From: Burkholderia pseudomultivorans
GTDB taxonomy: Bacteria; Pseudomonadota; Gammaproteobacteria; Burkholderiales; Burkholderiaceae
Length of the DNA: 64,000 nucleotides
Assembly: GCF_001718415.1 (NCBI RefSeq)
Contig: NZ_CP013377.1
Location: 496,001-560,000 of the forward strand
Reading direction: 5' to 3'
This document shows, piece by piece, positions 25,947 through 35,956 of the stretch. How positions within the stretch are numbered: the stretch's first letter is position 1; the number at the start of each line of letters is the position of its first letter. A program made the position numbers and the translations under genes. The notes beneath the pieces are model-generated. The model was not told where the DNA came from, searched no databases, and worked only from the letters and a program-made list of their open reading frames with translations.

Positions 25947-28900
25947 ATGGATTTGCTGCGCTTCCTGCTGCTCTTGCCGATTCGTGCGATCGGTTTTGTC
26001 TGGCGTCTGCTCGGCCGCGTGCTGCGGCCGCTGGTCGGCGACGTGTCGTGGACCGCGCCCGCATGGCTCGGCCTCACCGCTACGGCCGTGCGCCGCCGCC
26101 CGTGGCATGCCGGCGGTGCGGTACTGCTCGCGGCCGCGCTCGCCGCCGGCGGATACTGGTACAAGCATCGTCCGAAACCGCCCGAGCCGGCGACCGTCGG
26201 CTTCACCGTGAAGGCGCCGGCCGTCACGGCCTACGAGGTCGACGACAGCGGCAAGCCGAAGGTGACCGTGCATCCGCTCGAAGTCGCGTTCGCGCAATCG
26301 GCCGCGCCGATCGAACTCGTCGGCAAGCCGGCCGGGCAGGGCATCGAGATGACGCCCGCGCTGAAGGGCGCATGGGAATGGGCCGACGACAAGACGCTGC
26401 GCTTCACGCCGGCGGCCGACTGGCCGGTTGGCGCGCACGTCGAGGTGCGGTTCGCGGTGCGCCAGGCGTTCGCGCCGCAGGTCACGCTGCAGGACGACCA
26501 TTTCGCGTTCGACATCCCGGCATTCGCGATGCAGTCGAGCGACAACGCGTTCTACCAGAACCCCGACAATCCGGCGGAAAAGCAGGCGCTGCTGCAACTG
26601 AACTTCAACTATCCGGTCGATCCGGCCGAGCTCGAGAAGCGCATCGGCCTCGTGCTGGTCGGCCGCGACGGCAAGACCACGACGCCGCTGCGCTACACGG
26701 TCAGCTACGACACGATGAAAATGCGCGCGTGGGTCCGCTCGCAGCCGCTCGAGATTCCGCACGACCCGCTGTCCGCGCGCCTTGACGTCGACAAGGGCGT
26801 GAAGAGCGCACGCGGCGGCGCCGGCACGCAGGCCGCGCTGCAGGCGGCGGTTGCGGTGCCGGGCCTGTACAGCCTGTCGATCGGCGACGTATCGCCGACA
26901 CTCGTCGACAACGAACGCTACGAGCCCGAGCAAGTGCTCGTCGCGCAAGCGTCGGACGGCGTGCGCAGCGCCGAGCTCGCCGCGCGCGCGAAGGCCTGGG
27001 TGCTGCCGAAGCGCAAGCCGGGCGTCGACCAGTCCGACGACGATCCTCCGTACGAATGGAACCTCGCCGACATCAGCGACGCGGTGCTGAAGCAGTCGAA
27101 GCCGCTGCCGCTCGAAGCGATCCCGACCGAGGACGACTACGCGACGATGCAGAGCTTCAAGTACCACGCGACGCCGGGCGACCGCGTCTACGTGCGCTTC
27201 GACGACGGGCTGAAATCGGCGGGCGGCTACCTGCTCGGCAAGCCGGTGACGCGCGCGTTCACGGTGCCCGACTATCCGAAGCTGCTGCGCTTCATGGCCG
27301 ACGGCTCGCTGCTGTCGATGAGCGGCAGCAAGCGGCTGTCGGTGGTGTCGCGCAACCTGCCGGGGATGAAGGTCGAGATCGGCCGCGTCGTGCCCGACCA
27401 GCTTCAGCATCTGGTCAGCTTCAACAACGGCTCGTACTCGCATCCCGAGCTGTCGTATTCGTTCAGCGAGGATCATATCGTCGAGCGCTTCGTGCAGAAG
27501 CGCGCATTCCCGGCCGGCGATCCGGGCAAGGCGCACTACGAGGGCATCGATCTCGGCCAGTACCTGAAGGGCGGCAAGCGCGGCGTGTTCCTGCTGCACC
27601 TGTCGAAGTACGACCCGGCCGCCGAGAAGAAGAAAAGCGACGACGCGCAGGAGGGCGACGCATCTTCCGACGGCGACAACAGTCAGGATCAGTCCGACCA
27701 GGCCGATTCCGGCGACGCCGGCAGCGACGACGACAGCGCGCTCGGCGACACGCGGCTGATCGTCGTCACCGATCTCGGGATGCTGGTCAAGCGCGCGCTC
27801 GACGGCAGCCAGGACGTGTTCATCCAGTCGATCCGCTCCGGCCGGCCGGTCGCGGGCGCGACCGTGTCGGTGCTCGCGGTGAACGGGCAGGCGCTGTTCA
27901 CGCAGACGACGAGCGCCGACGGCGTCGTGCATTTCCCCGCGTTCAAGGGCCTCGACCGCGAGAAGCGCCCGCAGCTCTATGTCGTGAAGAAGGACGGCGA
28001 CCTGTCGTTCCTGCCGGTCGGCGGCCGTGACCGCCAGCTCGACTTCTCGCGCTTCGACGTCGACGGCGAGCGCAACGCGACGGGCCAGGGCCAGCTGTCC
28101 GCATACCTGTTCTCGGATCGCGGACTGTACCGGCCCGGCGACCCGTTCCATATCGGGCTGATCGTGCGCGCGGCGAGCTGGGCGCGCAGCCCGGCCGGCG
28201 TACCGCTGCAGGCCGAGATCGTCGATTCGCGCGGCATCACGGTCGAGCGCAAGCCGGTGAGCGTCGATGCGACCGGTTTCACCGAGCTCGACTATACGAC
28301 GGCCGAGACGGCGCCGACCGGCACCTGGACGGTCAACCTGTACATCATGAAGAACGGTCAGCCCGGCGACGAGCCGATCGGCAGCACGACGGTGCAGGTG
28401 AAGGAGTTCCTGCCCGACCGGATGAAGGTCGATGCGAGGCTGTCGCAGCAGGTGCTCGACGGCTGGGTGAAGCCGAAGGGACTGAAGGGCATCGTCGACG
28501 CGCAGAACCTGTTCGGCACGCCGGCCGAGAAGCGGCGCGTCGCTGCGACGCTGACGCTGCGCCCCGTGTGGCCGTCGTTCCGCAACTGGCAGGGCTACCG
28601 CTTCTTCGACGCGCGGCGCGCGAAGGAAGGCTATACGACCACGCTGCAGGACGGCACGACCGACGACAAGGGGCACGCGGAGTTCGACCTCGATCTCGAC
28701 AAGTACGCGGACGCGACGTACCAGCTCTACTTCCAGGCGAAGGCATACGAAGCGGAGGGCGGACGCAACGTCGCGGCGAACGCGCAGACGCTCGTGTCGA
28801 ACAACGACTGGCTGGTCGGCTACCGGTCGGTCGACGATCTGGGTTACGTGAAGCGCGGCAGCCCGCGCACGGTGCGGCTGGTCGCGATCGATCCGAACGC

Positions 28901-31900
28901 GAAGGCGATCGAGGTAAAGGGCCTGCGTGCGCAGCTCGTCGAGGAGCGCTACGTGTCGGTGCTGACCCGGCAGGATTCCGGCGTATACAAATACGACTCG
29001 CGGCTGAAGGAGGTGCCGGTCGACGACAAGCCGCTGGCGATCCCGGCGGCCGGCGTCGATTTCGCGCTGCGCACCGACAAGCCGGGCAGCTACGCGCTCG
29101 TGATCCGCGACGCGAACGGCGGCGCGGTGAACCGGATCGGCTATGCGGTGGCGGGCGACGCGAACGTCACGCGCTCGCTCGACCGCAACGCCGAGTTGCA
29201 GGTGAGCCTCGCGAAGCACGACTACAAGCCGGGCGAGCAGGTCGAGATCGCGATCCGTGCGCCGTACGCGGGCAGCGGCCTGATCACGATCGAGCGCGAC
29301 AAGGTGTACGCGCACGCGTGGTTCCATGCGGGCACGACGAGCTCGATCCAGCACATCACGGTGCCGGCCGGTTTCGAGGGCAACGGCTACATCAACGTGC
29401 AGTACATCCGCGATCCCTCGTCGGACGAGATCTTCATGAGCCCGCTGAGCTACGGCGTCGTGCCGTTCTCGGTGAACCTCGACGCGCGCCGCAACGCGCT
29501 GACGGTCGATGCGCCGGCGCTCGTGAAGCCGGGCGACACGGTGAATTTCACCGTGCATTCGGCGAAGCCGGCGAAGGTCGTCGTGTTCGCGGTCGACGAG
29601 GGGATCCTGCAGGTCGCGCGCTACAAGCTCGGCGATCCGCTGAAGTTCTTCTTCCGCAAGCGGATGCTCGAAGTCGGCACGTCGCAGATCCTCGACCTGA
29701 TCCTGCCGGACTTCGACAAGCTGATGTCGATGGCCGCGCCCGGCGGCGACGCCGACGACGCGATCGGCCGCCAGCTCAATCCATTCAGGCGCAAGCGCGA
29801 CAAGCCGGTCGTCTACTGGTCGGGGATCGTCGACGTGAACGGCGACACGCGCGTGAGCTACACGGTGCCCGACTACTTCAACGGGAAGCTGCGCGTGATG
29901 GCGGTGTCGGTGTCGCCGGATCTGGTCGGCACGTTCGAAGGCGCGACCACGGTGCGCGGCGACTTCGTGCTGTCGCCGAACGTGCCGACCACGCTCGCGC
30001 CGGGCGACGAAGCCGACGTCAGCGTCGGCGTCGCGAACAACCTGACCGGCGCGGGCAACCAGCCGGTGCCGGTCGCGGTCACGCTGAAGACGGGCCCGCA
30101 GCTGCAGGTGATCGGCGCGGCGACGCAGAACGTCGCGCTCGCGCCGCAGCACGAGGGCGTCGCGCTGTTCCGCGTGAGGGCGACCGACACGCTCGGCTCG
30201 GGCACGCTGTCGTTCGGCGCGCGCTATGGCGCGAAGGGCGCGCAGCAGAACGTCGACGTGTCGGTGCGGCCGGCCGCCGCGTTCCGCACGCAACTCGACG
30301 CCGGCCGGCTCGAGGCGGGCAAGAAGGCGAGCGTGCCGAACCTGCGGCCGATGTACGACGCGTATGCGTCGCGCGACGCAAGCATGTCCACCGCGCCGCT
30401 CGTGCTGTCGGAGGGGCTGTCGTCGTATCTGGTCAATTTCGATCACTACTGCAGCGAGCAGATGGTCAGCGCGGTCGTGCCGCGGTTGTTTGCGTCGAAC
30501 TGGCTGTCGGTGCGCGCGCTGACGAGCGCGATGCATGCGCCGGAAGCCGGCGCGGATGCGGCCAATGCGAACGCGGTCGCGCAGTTCTTCGGCGTGTTGC
30601 GCGGCCGGCAGAACGCGCAGGGCGGCTTCGGCCTGTGGAGCGCGACGCCGGACGCCGATCCGTTCGTGTCCGCCTACGCGATGCATGTGCTGATCGACGC
30701 GCGCGAGCGCGGCGCGGCCGTGCCGAAGGACATGCTCGACGCCGGCACGCAGTATCTGCAGAAGCTCGCGGCGAACGACGCGCTCGGTTCGCTCGACCTG
30801 CTGCGCCAGCGTGCGTATGCGGTGTACCTGCTGACGCGTCTGGGCAACGTGACGACCAACAGCCTCGCGACCGTGCAGAAACGCCTGCAGGATGCGTATC
30901 CCGACGCGTGGAAGAACGATCTCGCGGCCGCGTGGCTGGCCGCATCGTACCGCCTGCTCAAGCAGGACAAGGAGGCCGCCACGCTGATCGCGGGCCCGCA
31001 GGCGCTGCTCGAGCGGCGGCCTCGCGCCGACGACGGCTACGCGACGGGCTACTACCTCGATCCGCTGACGCGCGACGCAAGCGTGCTGTACCTGCTCGCG
31101 AAGCATTTCCCCGAGCGTGCGCGCAGCCTGTCGCCGCGCGCGATGGACAACATTGCCGCGCCGATCGTCGAGAACCGCTTCAACACGCTGTCGTCGGCGA
31201 TGACGATCCTCGCGCTGGATGCGTACGCGGCGTCGAACGCGAGCCAGCTCGACCGGCTCGCGATCGACGAGATCCGCGCGGGCGCCGCGACGAAGGACGT
31301 GTCGTCGATCCGGGCGAATCTCGTGCGCTCGGGCACGTGGGCGGCGGGCGCATCGCGCGTCGACTTCGTGAACGGCAGCGCGCTGCCCGCGTGGTGGGTC
31401 GCGAGCCAGTCGGGCTACGACCGCGGCACGTCGAAGCAGGCGATTCGCAACGGCCTCGAGATCGTGCGCGACTACACGGACACGAACGGCAAGCCGCTCG
31501 ACAAGATCGTGCTCGGCCAGGAGATCGACGTGCATCTGAAGATCCGGGCGACCGGCTCGGCGAGCGTCGGCAACGTCGCGATCGTCGATCTGCTGCCGGG
31601 CGGCTTCGATCCGGTGATCGCGCCGCCGCCCGCGACCGATGCGCAGGACGGCAGCAACGGCGATGGCGGCGACGGCGGTGCGTCGGCGCCGGCCGCGGAT
31701 GCGCCGTGGCGCTCGCCGATCGGCGTGGCCGGCTCGACCTGGCAGCCGCAGTTTGCGGACGTGCGCGAGGATCGCGTGGTGATCTACGGCACCGCGACGA
31801 GCGACGTGCGCGAGTTCGTGTACCGGATCAAGGCGAGCAACGCGGGCCGCTTCATCGTGCCGCCCGCCTACGGCGAGTCGATGTACGATCGCCGGCTGCA

Positions 31901-31949
31901 GGCCCAGGCGCCGGGCGGGGCGGCGCTGACGGTGGAGCGCGCGCGATGA
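25947..31949 (+). CDS. bacterial alpha-2-macroglobulin, long form (about 2000 residues)
   Basis: The N-terminus has an amphipathic start and one hydrophobic helix (about residues 55-70, AVLLAAALAAGGYW), so it is anchored in the inner membrane with the body in the periplasm. It lacks the lipobox seen in E. coli YfhM. Macroglobulin domains follow, then a bait region. The thioester motif is CSEQ with Cys at about residue 1502, matching CxEQ, so protease trapping should work. An acidic Asp/Ser-rich insert lies near residues 570-600. It is followed by pbpC after 30 bp, the classic pairing in which the trap guards the periplasm when peptidoglycan is damaged. Confidence 0.92.
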   Translation: MDLLRFLLLLPIRAIGFVWRLLGRVLRPLVGDVSWTAPAWLGLTATAVRRRPWHAGGAVLLAAALAAGGYWYKHRPKPPEPATVGFTVKAPAVTAYEVDDSGKPKVTVHPLEVAFAQSAAPIELVGKPAGQGIEMTPALKGAWEWADDKTLRFTPAADWPVGAHVEVRFAVRQAFAPQVTLQDDHFAFDIPAFAMQSSDNAFYQNPDNPAEKQALLQLNFNYPVDPAELEKRIGLVLVGRDGKTTTPLRYTVSYDTMKMRAWVRSQPLEIPHDPLSARLDVDKGVKSARGGAGTQAALQAAVAVPGLYSLSIGDVSPTLVDNERYEPEQVLVAQASDGVRSAELAARAKAWVLPKRKPGVDQSDDDPPYEWNLADISDAVLKQSKPLPLEAIPTEDDYATMQSFKYHATPGDRVYVRFDDGLKSAGGYLLGKPVTRAFTVPDYPKLLRFMADGSLLSMSGSKRLSVVSRNLPGMKVEIGRVVPDQLQHLVSFNNGSYSHPELSYSFSEDHIVERFVQKRAFPAGDPGKAHYEGIDLGQYLKGGKRGVFLLHLSKYDPAAEKKKSDDAQEGDASSDGDNSQDQSDQADSGDAGSDDDSALGDTRLIVVTDLGMLVKRALDGSQDVFIQSIRSGRPVAGATVSVLAVNGQALFTQTTSADGVVHFPAFKGLDREKRPQLYVVKKDGDLSFLPVGGRDRQLDFSRFDVDGERNATGQGQLSAYLFSDRGLYRPGDPFHIGLIVRAASWARSPAGVPLQAEIVDSRGITVERKPVSVDATGFTELDYTTAETAPTGTWTVNLYIMKNGQPGDEPIGSTTVQVKEFLPDRMKVDARLSQQVLDGWVKPKGLKGIVDAQNLFGTPAEKRRVAATLTLRPVWPSFRNWQGYRFFDARRAKEGYTTTLQDGTTDDKGHAEFDLDLDKYADATYQLYFQAKAYEAEGGRNVAANAQTLVSNNDWLVGYRSVDDLGYVKRGSPRTVRLVAIDPNAKAIEVKGLRAQLVEERYVSVLTRQDSGVYKYDSRLKEVPVDDKPLAIPAAGVDFALRTDKPGSYALVIRDANGGAVNRIGYAVAGDANVTRSLDRNAELQVSLAKHDYKPGEQVEIAIRAPYAGSGLITIERDKVYAHAWFHAGTTSSIQHITVPAGFEGNGYINVQYIRDPSSDEIFMSPLSYGVVPFSVNLDARRNALTVDAPALVKPGDTVNFTVHSAKPAKVVVFAVDEGILQVARYKLGDPLKFFFRKRMLEVGTSQILDLILPDFDKLMSMAAPGGDADDAIGRQLNPFRRKRDKPVVYWSGIVDVNGDTRVSYTVPDYFNGKLRVMAVSVSPDLVGTFEGATTVRGDFVLSPNVPTTLAPGDEADVSVGVANNLTGAGNQPVPVAVTLKTGPQLQVIGAATQNVALAPQHEGVALFRVRATDTLGSGTLSFGARYGAKGAQQNVDVSVRPAAAFRTQLDAGRLEAGKKASVPNLRPMYDAYASRDASMSTAPLVLSEGLSSYLVNFDHYCSEQMVSAVVPRLFASNWLSVRALTSAMHAPEAGADAANANAVAQFFGVLRGRQNAQGGFGLWSATPDADPFVSAYAMHVLIDARERGAAVPKDMLDAGTQYLQKLAANDALGSLDLLRQRAYAVYLLTRLGNVTTNSLATVQKRLQDAYPDAWKNDLAAAWLAASYRLLKQDKEAATLIAGPQALLERRPRADDGYATGYYLDPLTRDASVLYLLAKHFPERARSLSPRAMDNIAAPIVENRFNTLSSAMTILALDAYAASNASQLDRLAIDEIRAGAATKDVSSIRANLVRSGTWAAGASRVDFVNGSALPAWWVASQSGYDRGTSKQAIRNGLEIVRDYTDTNGKPLDKIVLGQEIDVHLKIRATGSASVGNVAIVDLLPGGFDPVIAPPPATDAQDGSNGDGGDGGASAPAADAPWRSPIGVAGSTWQPQFADVREDRVVIYGTATSDVREFVYRIKASNAGRFIVPPAYGESMYDRRLQAQAPGGAALTVERAR

Positions 31950-31979
31950 CGCGGTGCGGGCGCGCGGGAGTGCCGGTGC

Positions 31980-34400
31980 ATGGCTGACGCATCGGCGTTG
32001 CGGCGCGTGCTGCGCGGCGCGGGCCGCTGGCTGCAGCGCTGGCAGAACTGGATCGTCGGCGCACTGCTCGTGTTCGCGGTGCTGGCCGGATGCCGGCTGT
32101 GGCCGCATCCGCCGCTGCGCGACTGGAAGCCATCGTCGACCGCGGTGGTCGCCGCCGACGGCCGGCTGCTGCGGCTCACGCTCGCGAAGGACGACCGCTA
32201 CCGGCTGTGGGTGCCGCTCGACCGGATGTCGCCGCAGCTGGTCGACGCGGTGATGCTGCACGAGGACCGCTGGTTCCGCTGGCATCCGGGCTTCAATCCG
32301 TACGGGCTCGCACGCGGCGCATGGGTCACGTACGTGCGCGGCGGCAACCCGCAGGGCGGCTCGACGCTGACGATGCAGCTCGCGCGTTCGCTCTGGCGGA
32401 TCAACACGCGCACGCCGCTCGGCAAGCTCGAACAGGTCGCGCGCGCGATCCAGCTCGAACTCTTCTACTCGAAGCGGCAGATCCTCGAAGCCTATCTGAA
32501 CGATGCGCCGTACGGCCGCAACGTCGAAGGCGCGGGCACCGCGAGCGTCGTCTATTTCGACAAGATGCCCGACGCGCTGACGCTGCCCGAGGCGCTCGCG
32601 CTGGCGGTGATTCCGCAGGACCCGGCGCGGCGCGTGCGCGGCGGGCAGGAGGCGATCAACCGCGCGCTCGCCCTGTCGCGTAACCGGCTTTACGCGCGCT
32701 GGTTGCGCGTGCATCCGCGCGATGCGTCGCTGCGACCGCTGTTCGCGTTGCCGCTCGCGATGCGCCCGCTGTCGGCGCTGCCGTTCGAGGCGCCGCATGC
32801 GGTCGACCAGGCGCTCGCCGCGCGGCGCGCATGGCGCATGCGCTCGGGCGAAGCGGGCGATGCAGGCGACGGCGACGAGGCGAATGCCACGTTCGCAACG
32901 ACACTTGACCTCGACCTGCAGCACCTGCTCGAACGGCAGATCGCGCGCTACGTCGCGCGCAACGACACGCGCGGCGTGCGCAACGCGGCGGCGCTGCTCG
33001 TCGATACGCGCGACATGGGCGTGAAGGCGCTGGTCGGGTCCGCGAACTTCTTCGACCGGTCGATCGACGGGCAGGTGAACGGCACGCTCGCCCGGCGCTC
33101 GCCGGGCTCGACGCTGAAGCCGTTCATCTATGCGCTGGGTTTCGACCAGGGCGTGCTGCATCCGCAAACCGTGCTGCGCGACGTGCCGACCGCGTTCGGC
33201 CCGTATGCGCCGGAGAACTTCGACGGCCATTTCCTCGGGCCGATCACCGCGACCGACGCGCTGAACCGCAGCCGTAACGTGCCGGCCGTGTGGGTCGCGT
33301 CGCAGCTCAAGTCGCCCGATCTGTACCGGTTCCTGCAGGAAGCCGGCGTGCGCCGGCTCGCGAGCGCGCAGCACTACGGGCTCGCGCTCGTGCTCGGCGG
33401 TGGCGAGGTCACGATGCAGGATCTCGCGGGCCTTTACGCGATGCTCGCGAATCGCGGCGTGTTCCGGCCGCTGCGGCTGCGCGACGACGAGCCGGTGGCG
33501 CCGGGCCGCCGGCTGCTGAGCGCGGAGGCGAGCTACATGACGATGGACATGCTGCGCCAGCACTTGCGCCCCGACGAGACCAGCGGCGCGCAGCCGTCGG
33601 GCGTGCCCGTCTACTGGAAGACCGGCACGTCATGGTCGTTCCGCGATGCATGGACGGCCGGCGTGGTGGGCCCGTACGTGCTCGTCGTGTGGGTCGGCAA
33701 CTTCGACAATTCGAGCAACACGGCCTTCGTCGGCGTCGATGCGGCTGCACCGCTGTTCTTCCAGGTGATCGACGCACTGAACGCCGAGCGCACGCTGGCC
33801 GAGCCGCCGCGCCCGGTGCCGGCCAACCTGAAGCGCGTGCGGATCTGCCTGGCGAGCGGCGATCTGCCGAACCAGTGGTGTCCGCAGCAGGGCTGGACCT
33901 GGTTCATTCCCGGCACGTCGCCGATCCGTGTGAGCACCGTGCACCGGCCGGTCGTGATCGACGACGCGACCGGCAACGCCGCGTGTCCGCCGTACGACGG
34001 CAAGCGCACGCATACCGAAGTCTTCGAGTTCTGGCCGTCGGATCTGCAGCAGGTGTTCGTACAGGCCGGCATCCCGCGCCGGCGTCCGCCGCAGAATCCG
34101 GACTGCCGCGACGCGGGGCAGGTCGACGGCGATCCGCCGCGCATCACGTCGCCGCTGCGCGGCAGCACCTATGCGATGCGCGTGAAAAGCGCGGACGATA
34201 CACGCATCGCGTTCAATGCGACGGCCGACGCGAGCGCGCACACGCTGTACTGGTTCGTCAACGATGCGTATGTGGGTCGCAGCGCGCCGGGCGAAGCGCT
34301 GTTCTGGCAGCCGCACACGGCCGGCGGCTACACGGTGCGGGTGGTCGACGACCACGGCCGCAGCGACCAGCGGCCGCTGGCGGTCGGCCTGGAGCAGTGA
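31980..34400 (+). CDS. pbpC: penicillin-binding protein 1C (peptidoglycan glycosyltransferase/transpeptidase)
   Basis: The 806-residue bifunctional protein has an N-terminal membrane anchor (about residues 22-40) and a family 51 glycosyltransferase domain with the catalytic EDRWF at Glu95-Phe99. The transpeptidase domain shows SPGSTLKPF (active-site Ser at about 376), SRNVPAVW and KTGTSWSFRDAW. A C-terminal BiPBP domain completes it. It polymerises and crosslinks peptidoglycan at the outer face of the inner membrane. It is probably co-transcribed with the macroglobulin gene. Confidence 0.94.
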   Translation: MADASALRRVLRGAGRWLQRWQNWIVGALLVFAVLAGCRLWPHPPLRDWKPSSTAVVAADGRLLRLTLAKDDRYRLWVPLDRMSPQLVDAVMLHEDRWFRWHPGFNPYGLARGAWVTYVRGGNPQGGSTLTMQLARSLWRINTRTPLGKLEQVARAIQLELFYSKRQILEAYLNDAPYGRNVEGAGTASVVYFDKMPDALTLPEALALAVIPQDPARRVRGGQEAINRALALSRNRLYARWLRVHPRDASLRPLFALPLAMRPLSALPFEAPHAVDQALAARRAWRMRSGEAGDAGDGDEANATFATTLDLDLQHLLERQIARYVARNDTRGVRNAAALLVDTRDMGVKALVGSANFFDRSIDGQVNGTLARRSPGSTLKPFIYALGFDQGVLHPQTVLRDVPTAFGPYAPENFDGHFLGPITATDALNRSRNVPAVWVASQLKSPDLYRFLQEAGVRRLASAQHYGLALVLGGGEVTMQDLAGLYAMLANRGVFRPLRLRDDEPVAPGRRLLSAEASYMTMDMLRQHLRPDETSGAQPSGVPVYWKTGTSWSFRDAWTAGVVGPYVLVVWVGNFDNSSNTAFVGVDAAAPLFFQVIDALNAERTLAEPPRPVPANLKRVRICLASGDLPNQWCPQQGWTWFIPGTSPIRVSTVHRPVVIDDATGNAACPPYDGKRTHTEVFEFWPSDLQQVFVQAGIPRRRPPQNPDCRDAGQVDGDPPRITSPLRGSTYAMRVKSADDTRIAFNATADASAHTLYWFVNDAYVGRSAPGEALFWQPHTAGGYTVRVVDDHGRSDQRPLAVGLEQ

Positions 34401-34438
34401 GGACGCCGCGGCGAGCCGTGGCGCCCCGCCCGCACAGG

Positions 34439-35509
34439 TCAGAACATGTGATGGATGCCGATGTTCGCGCCGACGGTCGTGCCCGTGACGCCGAACAGCG
34501 CGTTGTTGATCCCGAGCCCCGTATCCATCGCCCCGTGGTTGTTCACCAGCCCGACCTGCGCATACAGCGCGGTCGCCTTCGACAGGCCATAGCTCGTGCC
34601 GAGCGCGGCGAGCACCGAATGGTTGTGCGTGTCGTTGCGATCGCTCGTCACCCACACGCCGCCGTTGACGTCGACCGCAGGCGTCACCTGATAGTCGAGG
34701 CCGCCGCCATAGACGTTGTTGCTGAACGATCCGCCGACCTTGTAGCTCGTGAACGCGGCCTTCGCGGTGACGGGGCCGAAGCGGTACGCGGCGCCGATCG
34801 TGCGGCCGACGAAGGCGACCGTGCCGGGAACCGGCGTCGCTGCGGTGCCGCCGCCGTTGCCGTCGTAGAACGCCGCATTGAGCATGAAGCCGCCGTTCTC
34901 GTACTTGAGGCTTGCCGAATACTGGCGGCCCGCCTGGAAGTCGCCGGCCTTGCCGCCGAATGCGAACAGCGCGCTGCCGGTGAGCCCGTCGATCGTCGGG
35001 CTGGTATACGACACCGCATTCGCATTGAACAGCCCGGTGACGAGCACGTTGTCGACATAGTTGATCAGGCCGCTGCCGAAATGCGAGAAGCCGCGCGGGT
35101 CGGAGTCGAGCACCGCGAGCACGAACGGCGAGAATTGCAGGCCGGCCTTGATCTGGCCGTACCCGCTGTCGAGTCCGACCCACGCCTGGCGGCCGAAGAA
35201 GTTGCCGTTCGAATGGTTGAACGCGCCGTTGGTGACCGCGAAGCCGCTTTCGAGCTTGAAGATCGCCTTGAGGCCGCCGCCGAGATCCTCGGTGCCCGTC
35301 AGCCCGAAGGTCGTGGGCGTCATGCCGGTATCGGTCATCGCGAACTGATGGCCGGCATTCTGCCCGGTGGTCGAATCGAGCGTCTTGCTCGTGTACAGCA
35401 GCGCGGTGTCGAGGTTGCCGTACAGCGTCACGCTGCTCTGCGCGAAGGCGCCCGTGCTGGCGGCCGCGCCCAGCAGCGCCGCGCAGATCGTCCGTGTCCT
35501 GCTCTTCAT
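34439..35509 (-). CDS. outer-membrane porin (Gram-negative trimeric type)
   Basis: The 356-residue protein has a signal peptide cut after GAAASTGAFA, mature start QSSVTLYGNLDTALLYTSKT, and ends in an aromatic Phe (IGIHHMF) as needed for barrel assembly. Alternating strands and the eyelet segment GTEDLGGGLKAIFKLESGF fit the OmpC/Omp32-like porins common in Burkholderia. It should form a 16-strand trimeric pore for small solutes. The ATG follows GGAGACAGACG. It converges with pbpC and does not appear to belong to an operon. Confidence 0.93.
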   Translation of the reverse strand: MKSRTRTICAALLGAAASTGAFAQSSVTLYGNLDTALLYTSKTLDSTTGQNAGHQFAMTDTGMTPTTFGLTGTEDLGGGLKAIFKLESGFAVTNGAFNHSNGNFFGRQAWVGLDSGYGQIKAGLQFSPFVLAVLDSDPRGFSHFGSGLINYVDNVLVTGLFNANAVSYTSPTIDGLTGSALFAFGGKAGDFQAGRQYSASLKYENGGFMLNAAFYDGNGGGTAATPVPGTVAFVGRTIGAAYRFGPVTAKAAFTSYKVGGSFSNNVYGGGLDYQVTPAVDVNGGVWVTSDRNDTHNHSVLAALGTSYGLSKATALYAQVGLVNNHGAMDTGLGINNALFGVTGTTVGANIGIHHMF

Positions 35510-35956
35510 CGTCTGTCTCCGTGTTGTTGAGTGTTGTATTACGTATCGCTAATCAATATCGGGAAGCGCCCCGGGAGTGCGCCGCCCGAATGCCGTGCCG
35601 TTGGGGCGGCACGGTGTCACCCGGTGCGGGACGATCAAACGCAACTTGCATGCCAGTCGCGGCGCGCGGCTGGTCGATGCGCGACGAAAGCGTTCCGGCC
35701 GCGGCTTGTGCGATCGGTCGCGCGGGCCGTCGAGACGCGGGAAGCGCCGCGGGTGGCGGGCCGTGGCGACGCATGCATGAGCCGGGCGGGACGACGGACG
35801 TGTTCGTGATCGTAAGGATCACGGAAGAAAGGCGATGTGCGAGGTCGGTCGGAACCACACCGGCTGCACGCGTTTCATTGCGACGGTGCGCCGAAATGCA
35901 TCAACGGCTGTTGCAGGGATCAACAGGCGCGGCGTCGCGCGCGCTGTCGATCGGCG
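35510..35956. other. 447-bp gap between the porin and sigma-factor genes
   Basis: I see no convincing gene here. The first 60 bp hold the porin leader and presumably its promoter, in an AT-richer patch around 35530-35560. Further up is an inverted repeat CGTGATC (35805-35811) / GATCACG (35817-35823) with a 5-nt spacer. It lies 134 bp beyond the sigma gene stop and could form a hairpin, but no T-run follows on either strand. Confidence 0.5.

Noticed and set aside
24624..33563. A minus-strand open frame of 2979 codons antisense to the macroglobulin and pbpC genes
   Set aside because: Its translation is Arg/His/Val-rich low-complexity text typical of the opposite strand of GC-rich genes. Only its last part (24624-25667) codes for a real protein.
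35805..35823. Inverted repeat CGTGATC-N5-GATCACG as a CRP or FNR site
   Set aside because: Spacing between the half-sites does not fit CRP (TGTGA-N6-TCACA) or FNR (TTGAT-N4-ATCAA). Kept only as a hairpin note.
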